NCBI GenBank assembly: GCA_002840435.1
Contig: PHAT01000005.1
Location: 348,460 to 412,459 of the forward strand
Direction of reading: 5' to 3'
Source: Deltaproteobacteria bacterium HGW-Deltaproteobacteria-6
GTDB lineage: Bacteria; Desulfobacterota; Syntrophia; Syntrophales; Smithellaceae
DNA: 64,000 bases
A program made the position numbers and the translations under genes. The notes beneath the pieces were generated by a model. That model worked only from the letters and a program-made list of their open reading frames with translations, ran no database searches and was not told the origin of the DNA. Below are positions 1 to 7,997 of this stretch, piece by piece; the first letter of the stretch is position 1; each line of letters starts with the position of its first letter.

Positions 1-1637
1 TAAACACATTCTTCGCGCGACACCCGGAAATCCATCAGGACCGGTTTGTCCGCGGCGAGCCCCTCTCTTAGCACGGCTTCCACCTCGGCTGGTTTGGTCG
101 CCCGCAGACCGATTACGCCAAAGGCTTCCGCCAGTTTAACGAAATCGGGCGCGTAAGTCATATCCGTATGGGAGTAACGCTTTCCATAAAACATTTGCTG
201 CCACTGGCGGGGCATGCCTAAAAATTCGTTATTCAGCAGGACAACCTTTACGGCAATGTTGTACTGAGCGGCAGTGGCCAGTTCCTGAATGTTCATCTGG
301 ATACTGCCGTCGCCGGCAATATCCACCACCTGCTTGTCGGGGAAAGCGCATTTGACGCCGATGGCGGCGGGCAGGCCGAATCCCATCGTCCCTAAGCCCC
401 CTGATGAGATCAGGGTGTTGGGCCGGTCAAACTGGAAGAACTGCGCCGTCCACATCTGATGCTGACCGACTTCCGTCGTGATGAGGGCGTCGCCGCCGGT
501 AAGCTTATGCAGGGTTTCGATAACGTATTGCGGTTTAATCACCTCGCCGTTCTGACAGTAGGTCAGCGGTACTTTTTCCCGCCATTCGGCAATCTCGCCA
601 AGCCACGTATTCCTCAGAGCGTCATCATGCGCATAGTGATGTTCTTCCAGAAACCGCAGCAAGTCCTTGAGCGTGGCTTTCGTGTCGCCGATTATCGGCA
701 GATCAACGGTAACATTTTTATTAATGGACGACGGATCGATATCAATATGGACTATTTTCGCGTTGGCGGCAAAGGTTTCAATTGTTCCGGTCACGCGGTC
801 GTCAAACCGGACGCCGACGGCCAGCAGAAAATCGCAGTGGCTGATGGCCATGTTCGCATAGTAAGTGCCATGCATACCCAGCATGCCCAGCCACAAAGGG
901 TCGCTGCCCGGAAACGATCCAAGACCCATCAGGGTGCCGGTTACCGGAATCCGGTATTTGCGCGCAAGCTCTGTCAATTCTTCAGATGCCTTACCGAGGA
1001 TGACACCGCCGCCAGTCATAATTAAGGGTTTTTTAGCGGCTTGGAGCATATCCCATACATTGGCCATTTTCTTGGGCGCCGGTTTGTAGGCCACTTCATG
1101 ATTGCGGAACCTCACATTAGAAGGAATATAATCGGTTTGCGCGGCCATCACATTCTTGGGCAAATCCACAAGCACCGGCCCCGGCCTTCCGGAACGGGCG
1201 ATATGAAACGCTTCTTTAATTGTTGAAGCCAGATCTTCGACGTTGCGCACCAGAAAGTTATGTTTCGTGCAGGGACGCGTGATCCCGGTAATATCGCACT
1301 CCTGAAACGCATCGTTGCCGATAAGGCCCGTCGGGACCTGCCCGGTAAAAACCACCAGAGGGATGGAGTCCATATTGGCCGTGGCAATGCCGGTGACGGT
1401 ATTGGTGGCGCCGGGACCGGAAGTCACCAGGCAAACTCCTACGCGGCCTGTTGCGCGCGCATAACCGTCGGCGGCATGCACCGCACCCTGCTCGTGGCGG
1501 ACTAAAATATGTTTGAGGCTGCTTTTGTAAAGTTGATCATAAATATCGAGAACAGCCCCGCCGGGGTAGCCAAAGATAATGTCCACTTTTTCTTCTTCCA
1601 GCACTTGCAGCAGGATTTCCGTGCCTTTCAACTTCAT
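1..1637 (-). CDS. ilvB: Acetolactate synthase large subunit, 3' end cut by window edge
   Basis: ThDP-dependent enzyme condensing two pyruvates, or pyruvate with 2-oxobutyrate, in the first common step of Val/Leu/Ile synthesis. The product begins MKLKGTEILLQVLEEEKVD and carries the family hallmarks FGYPGGAVLDIYD and RHEQGAVHAADGYARATG (the ThDP-activating Glu lies in HEQG), then TSGPGATN and IPLVVFTGQVP. About 545 codons lie in the window; the family is about 560-570 residues, so only some 20 C-terminal residues are missing. The last visible residues (PVLMDFRVSREECVY) match the usual C-terminal strand. The ATG is preceded by GAAGGAG. A leader peptide and attenuator lie directly upstream. The small subunit ilvN would be expected beyond the left edge. 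Confidence 0.95.
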   Translation of the reverse strand, partial: MKLKGTEILLQVLEEEKVDIIFGYPGGAVLDIYDQLYKSSLKHILVRHEQGAVHAADGYARATGRVGVCLVTSGPGATNTVTGIATANMDSIPLVVFTGQVPTGLIGNDAFQECDITGITRPCTKHNFLVRNVEDLASTIKEAFHIARSGRPGPVLVDLPKNVMAAQTDYIPSNVRFRNHEVAYKPAPKKMANVWDMLQAAKKPLIMTGGGVILGKASEELTELARKYRIPVTGTLMGLGSFPGSDPLWLGMLGMHGTYYANMAISHCDFLLAVGVRFDDRVTGTIETFAANAKIVHIDIDPSSINKNVTVDLPIIGDTKATLKDLLRFLEEHHYAHDDALRNTWLGEIAEWREKVPLTYCQNGEVIKPQYVIETLHKLTGGDALITTEVGQHQMWTAQFFQFDRPNTLISSGGLGTMGFGLPAAIGVKCAFPDKQVVDIAGDGSIQMNIQELATAAQYNIAVKVVLLNNEFLGMPRQWQQMFYGKRYSHTDMTYAPDFVKLAEAFGVIGLRATKPAEVEAVLREGLAADKPVLMDFRVSREECV

Positions 1638-1696
1638 ACGTTATAACTCCTTCGCTAATGACTCAGTCTCTTTATTCAACGGCATTTAAAATTAAA

Positions 1697-1731
1697 AAAG
1701 CCGCAAGTTTCTTTTAGGAAAAAGCGGCTTT
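1697..1731 (-). terminator. Attenuator terminator of the ilvB leader (segments 3:4)
   Basis: On the minus strand AAAGCCGC and GCGGCTTT form a perfect 8-bp stem followed at once by a T-rich tract (TTTTTTAATTTT). It sits about 60 nt before the ilvB start codon and so would stop transcription before the structural gene. Its 5' arm can pair instead with the 3' arm of the upstream hairpin, as expected of a regulated attenuator. Confidence 0.8.
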
Positions 1732-1741
1732 GTGTCCAAAA

Positions 1742-1797
1742 GCAAAGCCGCGGGCTTCAGGGGCCCGCGGCTTGTATCTTATTTTTTTGAAAGATAC
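1742..1797 (-). promoter_or_regulatory. Protector and antiterminator segments of the ilv attenuator
   Basis: Two hairpins follow the leader-peptide stop codon on the minus strand. The first (1774-1797) has a perfect 7-bp stem, GTATCTT/AAGATAC. The second (1745-1773) has a perfect 11-bp stem, AAGCCGCGGGC/GCCCGCGGCTT, with a 7-nt loop. The 3' arm of the second hairpin contains GCGGCTTT, exactly complementary to the 5' arm of the downstream terminator. The 2:3 antiterminator and the 3:4 terminator are therefore mutually exclusive. A ribosome stalled on the leader Val codons would be expected to shift the balance towards the antiterminator. Confidence 0.75.
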
Positions 1798-1893
1798 TTA
1801 ACCGGCAGACCCCATGGGTACGACTACTACTACGAGCAATCTTACACGGGATTGTATCTGAATTCTGCCGCTGTCAAAATCTTTAAGAAACAT
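1798..1893 (-). CDS. ilv leader peptide (31 residues, Leu-Leu-Val5)
   Basis: A short frame starts with ATG after an AGGAAG ribosome site and encodes a peptide containing VRLLVVVVVPMGSAG before TAA. The run TTG CTC GTA GTA GTA GTC GTA places two Leu and five Val codons in a row, the signature of branched-chain amino-acid attenuation. It lies between a promoter and the terminator/antiterminator hairpins in front of ilvB and in the same orientation. The peptide itself probably has no function; its translation rate reports charging of tRNA-Val and tRNA-Leu. The call is from structure and codon content, not from homology. Confidence 0.85.
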   Translation of the reverse strand: MFLKDFDSGRIQIQSRVRLLVVVVVPMGSAG

Positions 1894-1919
1894 AATTACT
1901 TCCTGATAAATTTGATTCC

Positions 1920-1948
1920 CTTCTAGCGAAAAAAACGCTGCTTGTCAA
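1920..1948 (-). promoter_or_regulatory. Sigma-70-type promoter for the ilv leader
   Basis: On the minus strand TTGACA is separated by 17 nt from TAGAAG, a poor but acceptable -10. The predicted start of transcription is about 20 nt before the leader-peptide ATG. It lies just after the stop codon of the upstream PBP gene. Confidence 0.55.
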
Positions 1949-1975
1949 GAGGCATTCTCCGCTCGATTAAATATT

Positions 1976-4006
1976 TTATCGGAATAACTCTTCTTTTTCT
2001 TCAGTCGTCTCCTCTTCTTTTTCACTGGGCGGCGCATTATCCAGGAAACATTCATAGATGGTTCCCGGACCTGAGGCCTGAGTCGGCCGACCGCTTTTGT
2101 GATCCACCTTGACAAAAACAATCCCTTCCGGGGCGGGGAAAGCCTCAACCGGCGCATTGGCCAGAGCTTTTTCCATAAAATAAAGCCAGACCGGCGCCGC
2201 GGCGCGACCGCCTACTTCTTGTTTTCCCAGCGACTTTTCCTGATCATAACCAATCCAGACACCGGTAATCAGCGAAGGGGTAAATCCGATAAACCAGGCG
2301 TCGCGGATATCATTAGTTGTTCCCGTCTTGCCGGCAACCGGCCGGCCAATGCTTTTCACTCTGCGGCCCGTTCCGCTTTCCACAACGTCCTGCATCACAT
2401 AGGTGGTCATAAAGGCAATGCGTGAATCAATGACCTGCTCTGAGATCACCTTGGCTTCTTCAAAAACATTACCGGTGCGGTCAACAATTTTGCGGATAAA
2501 GTAAGGAGTGACCTTTTTACCGCCGTTCCCCAGAACACCGTAGGCGCGAACCAGCTCCTGCAAGGTGACCCCCGAGGATCCCAGAGCCAGAGACAGGTTT
2601 TTGGACAATGAAGATTCAATCCCCATGTTTGCAGCATAGGACGTCGCATAATCGATGCCGATTTCCTGTAAAATCTTAACGGTTACGACGTTGCGGGATT
2701 GCACGAGCGCAGTCCTCATGGTAATCGGCCCCAGAAATTTTCCGTCGAAGTTCTTCGGTTTCCATAAACCATCATCCTGCGAGGGATCTTCAAAAACGAT
2801 CGGTGAGTCCACAAACCGCGTGGAGGGATTCATTCCTTTGTCAAAGGCCGCCGTATAGATCAACGGTTTAAAAGCGGAACCGGGTTGACGGCGCGACTGA
2901 GTCGCACGGTTGAACTCGCTTTTGCTGAAATCACGTCCTCCAACCAGGGCGCGAATTGCGCCGGTTTTAACGTCCATACAATAAAGCGCTCCCTGAGCAA
3001 GACCTTTCTCGGCTTTGCCCCGTTCCTCCATTTCCGTCAGACCCTTGATGAGTGCGTCGCGGGCCGCTTTTTGCGCCGAAAGATTAAGAGTCGTGTAGAT
3101 GGACAACCCTTCCTTGTAGAGAACATCCGCGCCATATTTCTCCTGAACATAACGGCGGACATGTTCTACAAAATAAGCGGCAACTTTGTCCTTCGGTTTC
3201 ATGGGCCGAAGTTTGATGGGAGCGGCAACGGCCTTGTCCATTTGCTCTTTAGTAATAAAACCTTCTTCCATCATGCGCGTCAAAACATAAACCTGCCTTT
3301 GCTTTGCTCGATCGAGAGACAAAAACGGAGAGTAGGTGGTCGGCGCTTTCGGCAAGCCGGCGAGCAGTGCGGCTTCCGGCAATATCAGATCCTTCGCGCT
3401 TTTGCCGAAGTAACCTATCGAAGCCGATTCGATGCCGTAGGTGCCGTGACCCAGATAGATTTGATTCAGATACAAATTCAGGATTTCATCTTTGCTCAGA
3501 TACTTGTCAATTCGATAAGAAAGAATGGCTTCCTTGAGTTTTCGGATGTATTTTCTTTCCGGCGTCAGATACATCAGTTTGGCAACCTGCTGCGTGATGG
3601 TGCTGCCGCCCTGCACAATTTTGCCTGCCTCCACATTTTTAAACATGGCACGGAAAATACTTTGCAGATCGACGCCCTGATGCTGATAAAAGCGGGAATC
3701 CTCCGCCGCGACAAAAGCATGCTGAGCGATTTTTGGAACGTCGGAAATCTTAATCAGCTTTCTGTCTTCCAGAAAGAACTCATCGATCAGTTCGTTATTT
3801 TCGTCGAATACGCGCGAGGCAATACTGGGCCGGTAATCTTTAAGCGCGTCAATGCCGGGTAAGTCAAGAGTCATAAGGTTATAGACAGCGGTTCCGCCAG
3901 CGGCCAATAATAAAATCAGCAGAAATACCACCAATAAAGTTTTCATGATTCCGGACAGCCTGACACCTTGCCCCGGCTGCCGCACCTTTTTTTTCCGTTC
4001 AGCCAT
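1976..4006 (-). CDS. mrcA: Penicillin-binding protein 1A (bifunctional class A PBP)
   Basis: Peptidoglycan glycosyltransferase/transpeptidase, 676 residues, anchored in the inner membrane by one segment (about residues 22-44). The GT51 domain shows EDSRFYQHQGVD, with its catalytic Glu at about residue 102, and GGSTITQQVAK. The transpeptidase domain shows the SxxK motif in QPGSAFKPL (Ser about 377), the second motif SRN, and KTGTT. The C-terminus is an acidic Glu-rich tail. The gene starts 10 nt after tatC and probably ends the tatA-tatC-PBP transcription unit. Length and domain order are normal for the family. Confidence 0.93.
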   Translation of the reverse strand: MAERKKKVRQPGQGVRLSGIMKTLLVVFLLILLLAAGGTAVYNLMTLDLPGIDALKDYRPSIASRVFDENNELIDEFFLEDRKLIKISDVPKIAQHAFVAAEDSRFYQHQGVDLQSIFRAMFKNVEAGKIVQGGSTITQQVAKLMYLTPERKYIRKLKEAILSYRIDKYLSKDEILNLYLNQIYLGHGTYGIESASIGYFGKSAKDLILPEAALLAGLPKAPTTYSPFLSLDRAKQRQVYVLTRMMEEGFITKEQMDKAVAAPIKLRPMKPKDKVAAYFVEHVRRYVQEKYGADVLYKEGLSIYTTLNLSAQKAARDALIKGLTEMEERGKAEKGLAQGALYCMDVKTGAIRALVGGRDFSKSEFNRATQSRRQPGSAFKPLIYTAAFDKGMNPSTRFVDSPIVFEDPSQDDGLWKPKNFDGKFLGPITMRTALVQSRNVVTVKILQEIGIDYATSYAANMGIESSLSKNLSLALGSSGVTLQELVRAYGVLGNGGKKVTPYFIRKIVDRTGNVFEEAKVISEQVIDSRIAFMTTYVMQDVVESGTGRRVKSIGRPVAGKTGTTNDIRDAWFIGFTPSLITGVWIGYDQEKSLGKQEVGGRAAAPVWLYFMEKALANAPVEAFPAPEGIVFVKVDHKSGRPTQASGPGTIYECFLDNAPPSEKEEETTEEKEELFR

Positions 4007-4016
4007 ACTTTAATCC

Positions 4017-4784
4017 CTATTCTTCAGGTTCGCCTTCATTTGATTCCGGCGCCTCTTTCTTTTTGGCGGCAAACCTTGCCACAAATATGCTTACTTCATA
4101 AAGGAACATCAGGGGGATGGCCATCAGGATCTGGCTTAAGGCATCCGGTGAAGGTGTTAAAACAGCCGCGATAACGAATATAACCAGGATGGCATACTTT
4201 CTGTTCCGGGAGAGCAGTTTATCCGTGACAATGCCGAGTCTCGCTAAAAAGAAAATCAGAATCGGCAACTGAAAAGATAAGCCGAAACCGAGCAAGAAGG
4301 TCACCAGGAAGGACAAATAATCACTGAATGAAATCATTGCCCGTAAATACTGATTGTTGAAGCTGACAAAAAATTCAAAAGCCGTCGGCAGAACGATGAA
4401 ATAGCCGAAAGTAACGCCGCTTAAAAAGAGCAATGTGGAAAAAAAGACAAAAGGCACCACCATTTTTTTCTCTTCGGGAAGCAGCGCCGGTGAAATAAAT
4501 TTCCATACCTGATAAATGATAAAAGGGCTGGTGATAATCAGGGAAGCAAAAAAAGCAATTTTCATATAGGTGAAAAAAGCCTGGGTCAAACCGGTATAAA
4601 TCAGATAGCTGCTCTTCGGCAGAGCATCGGTCAAAGGTTTCGTAAGGATGCCGAAAAGCCAGTCCTTAAAATAATAACAGACAAAAAAACCGAGCCCCAG
4701 GGCAATCAGCGAATTCGTCAGCCTTTTGCGCAGTTCAATTAAATGTTCAGTCAAAGACATTTTAAGATCTTCGTTGGATTCCAT
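4017..4784 (-). CDS. tatC: Sec-independent protein translocase TatC
   Basis: Polytopic inner-membrane receptor for twin-arginine signal peptides, 255 residues. The N-terminus has the family pattern MSLTEHLIELRKRLTNS, and FISPALLPEEKK precedes the central membrane segments. Six hydrophobic segments can be counted. The C-terminus is a short charged tail. It follows tatA by 36 nt in the same orientation. An in-frame Met (MSLTEHL) a few codons inside is an alternative start. Confidence 0.94.
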   Translation of the reverse strand: MESNEDLKMSLTEHLIELRKRLTNSLIALGLGFFVCYYFKDWLFGILTKPLTDALPKSSYLIYTGLTQAFFTYMKIAFFASLIITSPFIIYQVWKFISPALLPEEKKMVVPFVFFSTLLFLSGVTFGYFIVLPTAFEFFVSFNNQYLRAMISFSDYLSFLVTFLLGFGLSFQLPILIFFLARLGIVTDKLLSRNRKYAILVIFVIAAVLTPSPDALSQILMAIPLMFLYEVSIFVARFAAKKKEAPESNEGEPEE

Positions 4785-4820
4785 AATGTGCCGTTTTGCT
4801 GGGTACTTGAATAGTAGAAG

Positions 4821-5111
4821 TTATGTTGGATTTTGTTTTTTGCCGGTGTCAACACCGGATGCTTCGCTTTTCGCCTCTTCCGCGTCAGGCTTTTTGACCA
4901 GCAGGGAATCTTTCAGGCCATCATCCGACTTGGGCTTATCTTCTTCCTTCAAGGCGTCTTTCAAATCTTCCGTGACGCCTTCGGTTGCATTTTTGAAATC
5001 TCTGAAGCCTTTGCCCAGCGTTTTAGCCAGATCGGGCAGTTTTTTGGGCCCGACGATTAAAAGTGCGATGATCGCGATGATGATCAGTTCCTGCACACCA
5101 ATACCAAACAT
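4821..5111 (-). CDS. tatA: Twin-arginine translocase TatA/TatB-family subunit
   Basis: Small pore-forming or adaptor component of the Tat pathway, 96 residues. It has one N-terminal membrane helix (MFGIGVQELIIIAIIALLI), then the VGPKKLPDLAKTLGKGF hinge and amphipathic helix, then a charged, probably disordered tail. The Phe-Gly pair and GPKKLP suit both TatA and TatB, so which paralog it is cannot be settled here. First gene of the tat operon. A GGAG-like ribosome site precedes the ATG. Confidence 0.9.
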   Translation of the reverse strand: MFGIGVQELIIIAIIALLIVGPKKLPDLAKTLGKGFRDFKNATEGVTEDLKDALKEEDKPKSDDGLKDSLLVKKPDAEEAKSEASGVDTGKKQNPT

Positions 5112-5302
5112 GGATAAATTACTCCTTTAAATATTGAGACATACCTATATATTGATTACAGCTTTTGTCAATGTTTTTCACAATAACCGGGGGCCTGGAC
5201 TTAATCAAAGCAAGTTTATATCAACTTTAAATCAAAGAGTTATCCGGATAAATTTCGCTTTTACGCCTTGACGGCGCCAGATCTATCTTGTAGGCCATTT
5301 AT

Positions 5303-5818
5303 ATGACTCTTGATGAGCAAATAGCCGAACTGACCAGACCGGGACCGGATAAAATGATAAATCTGGCGCGTCCGGGTGTCGTGGTGCTGGCTTCGGGCTT
5401 AGCGCTGGCCGGACTGTTTACCGGCAATCCGGCTTTTTATTACATAGCGCTGGTTTTCACTCTCATCGGGTTCGCCATCCGGCAGACAGCCCCGCATATC
5501 CGTAACGCGGCCAGAGGATTAAGGGAAGGAAACAAACAAAACGGCTCCGTCGAAATCAGCATTCGTCGGTGGACAGATGCGGAATCGAATCAGCATGAAT
5601 CCTACGAGGGATTGATTTCAATGGAAAGCAGGCCTTTGTGGAGGATGGAATTTGTGACGCCCCAAAACTGGCAGCCCCTGGAAGGCAGACATCCGGCCCA
5701 ATTGATCTTTATTCGCGGCGTGGAGTGGCCGGTTGTCATTTTGACCGGCACCGGCTTGTTGTACCCCCGTTTCAAACCGAAGCGCGCATCCGATAATCAA
5801 ATTTTAGGATCACGCTAA
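5303..5818 (+). CDS. Hypothetical membrane protein
   Basis: 171 residues, not recognised. Two adjacent hydrophobic segments occupy about residues 24-62 (PGVVVLASGLALAGLFTG and FYYIALVFTLIGFAI). They are followed by a soluble region of about 100 residues with no visible catalytic motif. No gene partner is obvious: the tat operon diverges upstream, and a separate promoter serves the dehydrogenase downstream. Base composition resembles its neighbours. Real on grounds of length and composition; function unknown. Confidence 0.65.
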   Translation: MTLDEQIAELTRPGPDKMINLARPGVVVLASGLALAGLFTGNPAFYYIALVFTLIGFAIRQTAPHIRNAARGLREGNKQNGSVEISIRRWTDAESNQHESYEGLISMESRPLWRMEFVTPQNWQPLEGRHPAQLIFIRGVEWPVVILTGTGLLYPRFKPKRASDNQILGSR

Positions 5819-5892
5819 CATGCTGATCTGCCATCAAAAAAAATCCTCTTTTCCGCCTCGCGATCAGAAATATTTTTACTATTATTTTTGTC

Positions 5893-5925
5893 TTGACAAT
5901 ATGATGACCATAAGTATAACGGTCA
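5893..5925 (+). promoter_or_regulatory. Promoter overlapped by a 21-bp inverted-repeat operator
   Basis: TTGACA is followed after 16 nt by TATAAC, a good sigma-70 promoter reading toward the 3-hydroxyacyl-CoA dehydrogenase gene. A perfect inverted repeat TGACC-N11-GGTCA (5905-5925) spans the spacer and the -10. That position suits a repressor of the TetR/FadR type used for fatty-acid genes. The regulator is not identified. Confidence 0.6.
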
Positions 5926-6086
5926 GTCAATGTTCATTGAAATTCCATTAATAATCGGCTATTGCAAGGGAGGCGGTAAGAGTCTTCTTTCCAGCCGAAA
6001 AGAACCAAGGCAAAGGCTGTAATACCAAGGACGATCTTAAATAGCTTATCGTATTTAAAAACATAAACTGAAAGTGAGGAAGAATT

Positions 6087-6956
6087 ATGAAGATTGAAGA
6101 TGTAAAAAATGTATGTGTAGTCGGCGCCGGTAACATGGGCCATCAAATCGCTCTGCAGTGCGCCCTTTCCGGCTTCAAAACAGTCAGCACGGATGTTATC
6201 CCGGCCGTTCTGGAAAAAGCCGAAAAGTTTGTCGACAGCTATCTGGCGGGCCGCGTGCAGAAAGGCAAAATGACGGAAGATGCGGCAAAGGCTGCCCGCG
6301 CAAGAATCTCCTTCAACGGCGATCTGAAAGAAGCCGCGAAAGACGCCGATGTGGTGATCGAAGCCGTTCTGGAAAGAATCGATCTCAAACGGAAGATTTT
6401 TGCCGACCTGGACAAGATTGCACCGCCCAACGCCATCCTGGCGTCCAACAGCTCCTTCATTGTAAGTTCCAGAATCGCGTCTGCCACCAATCGTCCCGCT
6501 CAGGTATGCAACCTCCACTTCTTCAACCCCGCTCTCGTCATGAAGCTCGTTGAAGTGGTTCAGGGACCGCATGTTTCGGACGAAACGGCAAAGTGCATGA
6601 TGGACTTCTGCTTGAAAATCGACAAAATTCCAATCCATATCAAGAAGGAAGTGGATGGCTTTGTTTTGAACCGTATTTTCAGCGTTATCCAGAAAGAATC
6701 TCTCTGGATGCTGGAAATGGGCGTAGCCAGCTATGAGGATATCGACAAGGCCTGTGTATACGGTGCTGGTCATCCCATGGGTCCGTTCCGCCTCAATGAC
6801 CTGACGGGTATCGATCTGACATACGATGTCTGCATGGGCCATTTCTTAGAGTCCGGTAATCCCGCTGATCTTCCCTCCCCGAGCGTGGTTAAGAAATACA
6901 CGGAAGGCAAATTTGGTCAGAAGACCGGTGAAGGATGGTACAGCTACAAGAAATAA
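6087..6956 (+). CDS. hbd: 3-hydroxyacyl-CoA (3-hydroxybutyryl-CoA) dehydrogenase
   Basis: NAD(P)-dependent oxidation/reduction of 3-hydroxyacyl-CoA, 289 residues, the usual length of the monofunctional enzyme. The Rossmann fingerprint GAGNMG occupies about residues 13-18. SNSSFIVSSRIA and NLHFFNPALVMKLVEVV, the latter carrying the active-site His, follow the family pattern. GHPMGPFRLNDLTGID and KTGEGWYSY mark the C-terminal domain. It stands alone behind its own promoter and ahead of a strong terminator. In a syntroph it would serve butyrate or crotonate beta-oxidation. Confidence 0.93.
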   Translation: MKIEDVKNVCVVGAGNMGHQIALQCALSGFKTVSTDVIPAVLEKAEKFVDSYLAGRVQKGKMTEDAAKAARARISFNGDLKEAAKDADVVIEAVLERIDLKRKIFADLDKIAPPNAILASNSSFIVSSRIASATNRPAQVCNLHFFNPALVMKLVEVVQGPHVSDETAKCMMDFCLKIDKIPIHIKKEVDGFVLNRIFSVIQKESLWMLEMGVASYEDIDKACVYGAGHPMGPFRLNDLTGIDLTYDVCMGHFLESGNPADLPSPSVVKKYTEGKFGQKTGEGWYSYKK

Positions 6957-7008
6957 TTTCTAAAAGGCGCCCGCCAGGACTGTTTCGGTCCAATGGGCGA
7001 TTATAAAG

Positions 7009-7045
7009 AAGACGCCCCGAAGCTTCTCAGCTTCGGGGCGTCTTT
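7009..7045 (+). terminator. Rho-independent-type terminator after hbd
   Basis: A perfect 15-bp stem, AAGACGCCCCGAAGC with its complement, has a 6-nt loop and ends in a short T run. It ends the hbd transcript. Because it lies inside the 5' extension of the next open frame, it also argues that the patatin gene starts downstream of it. Confidence 0.85.
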
Positions 7046-7055
7046 GCGAGACGCT

Positions 7056-7934
7056 ATGAACGGAAACAACATTAAATCGGCATTAATTGTGGAAGGCGGA
7101 GGAATGCGCGGTATCTTTGCAGCAGGCGTTCTTCATGCATTCGGCAACGCCGGGTTTGATCCTTTTGATTTGTATATCGGCGTATCTGCCGGGGCCTGCC
7201 ATCTGGCCTCTCATCTGGCGGGACAAAACAGCCGCAACTTTGATATTACCCTGCGTTATTCTCTGGCTCCGGAATTTATCAATCTCCGGCGGTTTCTGAC
7301 CGGAGGGCACCTCATGGATCTGGACTGGATGTGGGAGCAGACCATCACCCACTATCGCCTGAATCTCAAACATATTGATGAAAAGCTCCGGTCGCAAAAC
7401 AAAGAATATCTGATTGTGGCCACATCAATGGAAACCGGAAAAGCGCTTTATCTGCAGCCCGATGAAAACACGCTGGAACATTATCTGAAAGTCTCCAGTT
7501 CTCTGCCGATTCTTTATCGCAATATATTGGAAGTAAACGGTGAAAAAGCAACTGACGGCGGCATGGCGAATTCCATTCCCGTCCGCGAAGCGGCGCGCCG
7601 CGGTGCGACGGACATCACCGTAATCCGTTCACGCCCTGCCGACTATGTCAAAAAAGGAAGTCCGGTAGCACTGGCCGTCGTCTCCTGCTATTTCCGGAAA
7701 TACCCGAGGCTGGTGCAAAAATTCAAAAATCGTGCTGATAATTATAATTCCGCCGTCGCGTTTATTAAAAACCCGCCGCCGGGCGTCCGGATTCAACAAA
7801 TCGCTCCACCCCCCCGACTGGATGTCGGCAGAACAACCAAAGACGAAGCGACCCTTCGTTCCGCTTATGAAACAGGCATTGATTACGGCAACCGATTCGT
7901 TCACTCTCATGCTGCATTTGCGGGCAATAAATAA
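7056..7934 (+). CDS. Patatin-like phospholipase
   Basis: Serine acyl hydrolase of the patatin/YjjU group, about 292 residues from the chosen start. The oxyanion motif EGGGMRGIFAAG lies near the N-terminus. The nucleophile elbow is GVSAG, and the catalytic Asp lies in DGGMANSIP, so the Ser-Asp dyad is intact. The frame is open 21 codons further upstream, but that segment is the hbd terminator hairpin, so the ATG after it is preferred even though its ribosome site is weak. No signal peptide is seen; probably cytosolic or peripheral. Lipid substrate unknown. Confidence 0.85.
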   Translation: MNGNNIKSALIVEGGGMRGIFAAGVLHAFGNAGFDPFDLYIGVSAGACHLASHLAGQNSRNFDITLRYSLAPEFINLRRFLTGGHLMDLDWMWEQTITHYRLNLKHIDEKLRSQNKEYLIVATSMETGKALYLQPDENTLEHYLKVSSSLPILYRNILEVNGEKATDGGMANSIPVREAARRGATDITVIRSRPADYVKKGSPVALAVVSCYFRKYPRLVQKFKNRADNYNSAVAFIKNPPPGVRIQQIAPPPRLDVGRTTKDEATLRSAYETGIDYGNRFVHSHAAFAGNK

Positions 7935-7997
7935 CTTTACAAAACCCCTGACTCCATTTATCACCTGATTAACAAATTTGTGTAAAGACGGGATCAC

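Noticed and set aside
2885-3862. 325-codon open frame on the plus strand
   Set aside because: It lies entirely antisense to the PBP1A gene, whose catalytic motifs are all in place; composition explains the open frame.
5934-6842. 302-codon open frame on the minus strand
   Set aside because: Antisense to the 3-hydroxyacyl-CoA dehydrogenase gene and crossing its promoter.
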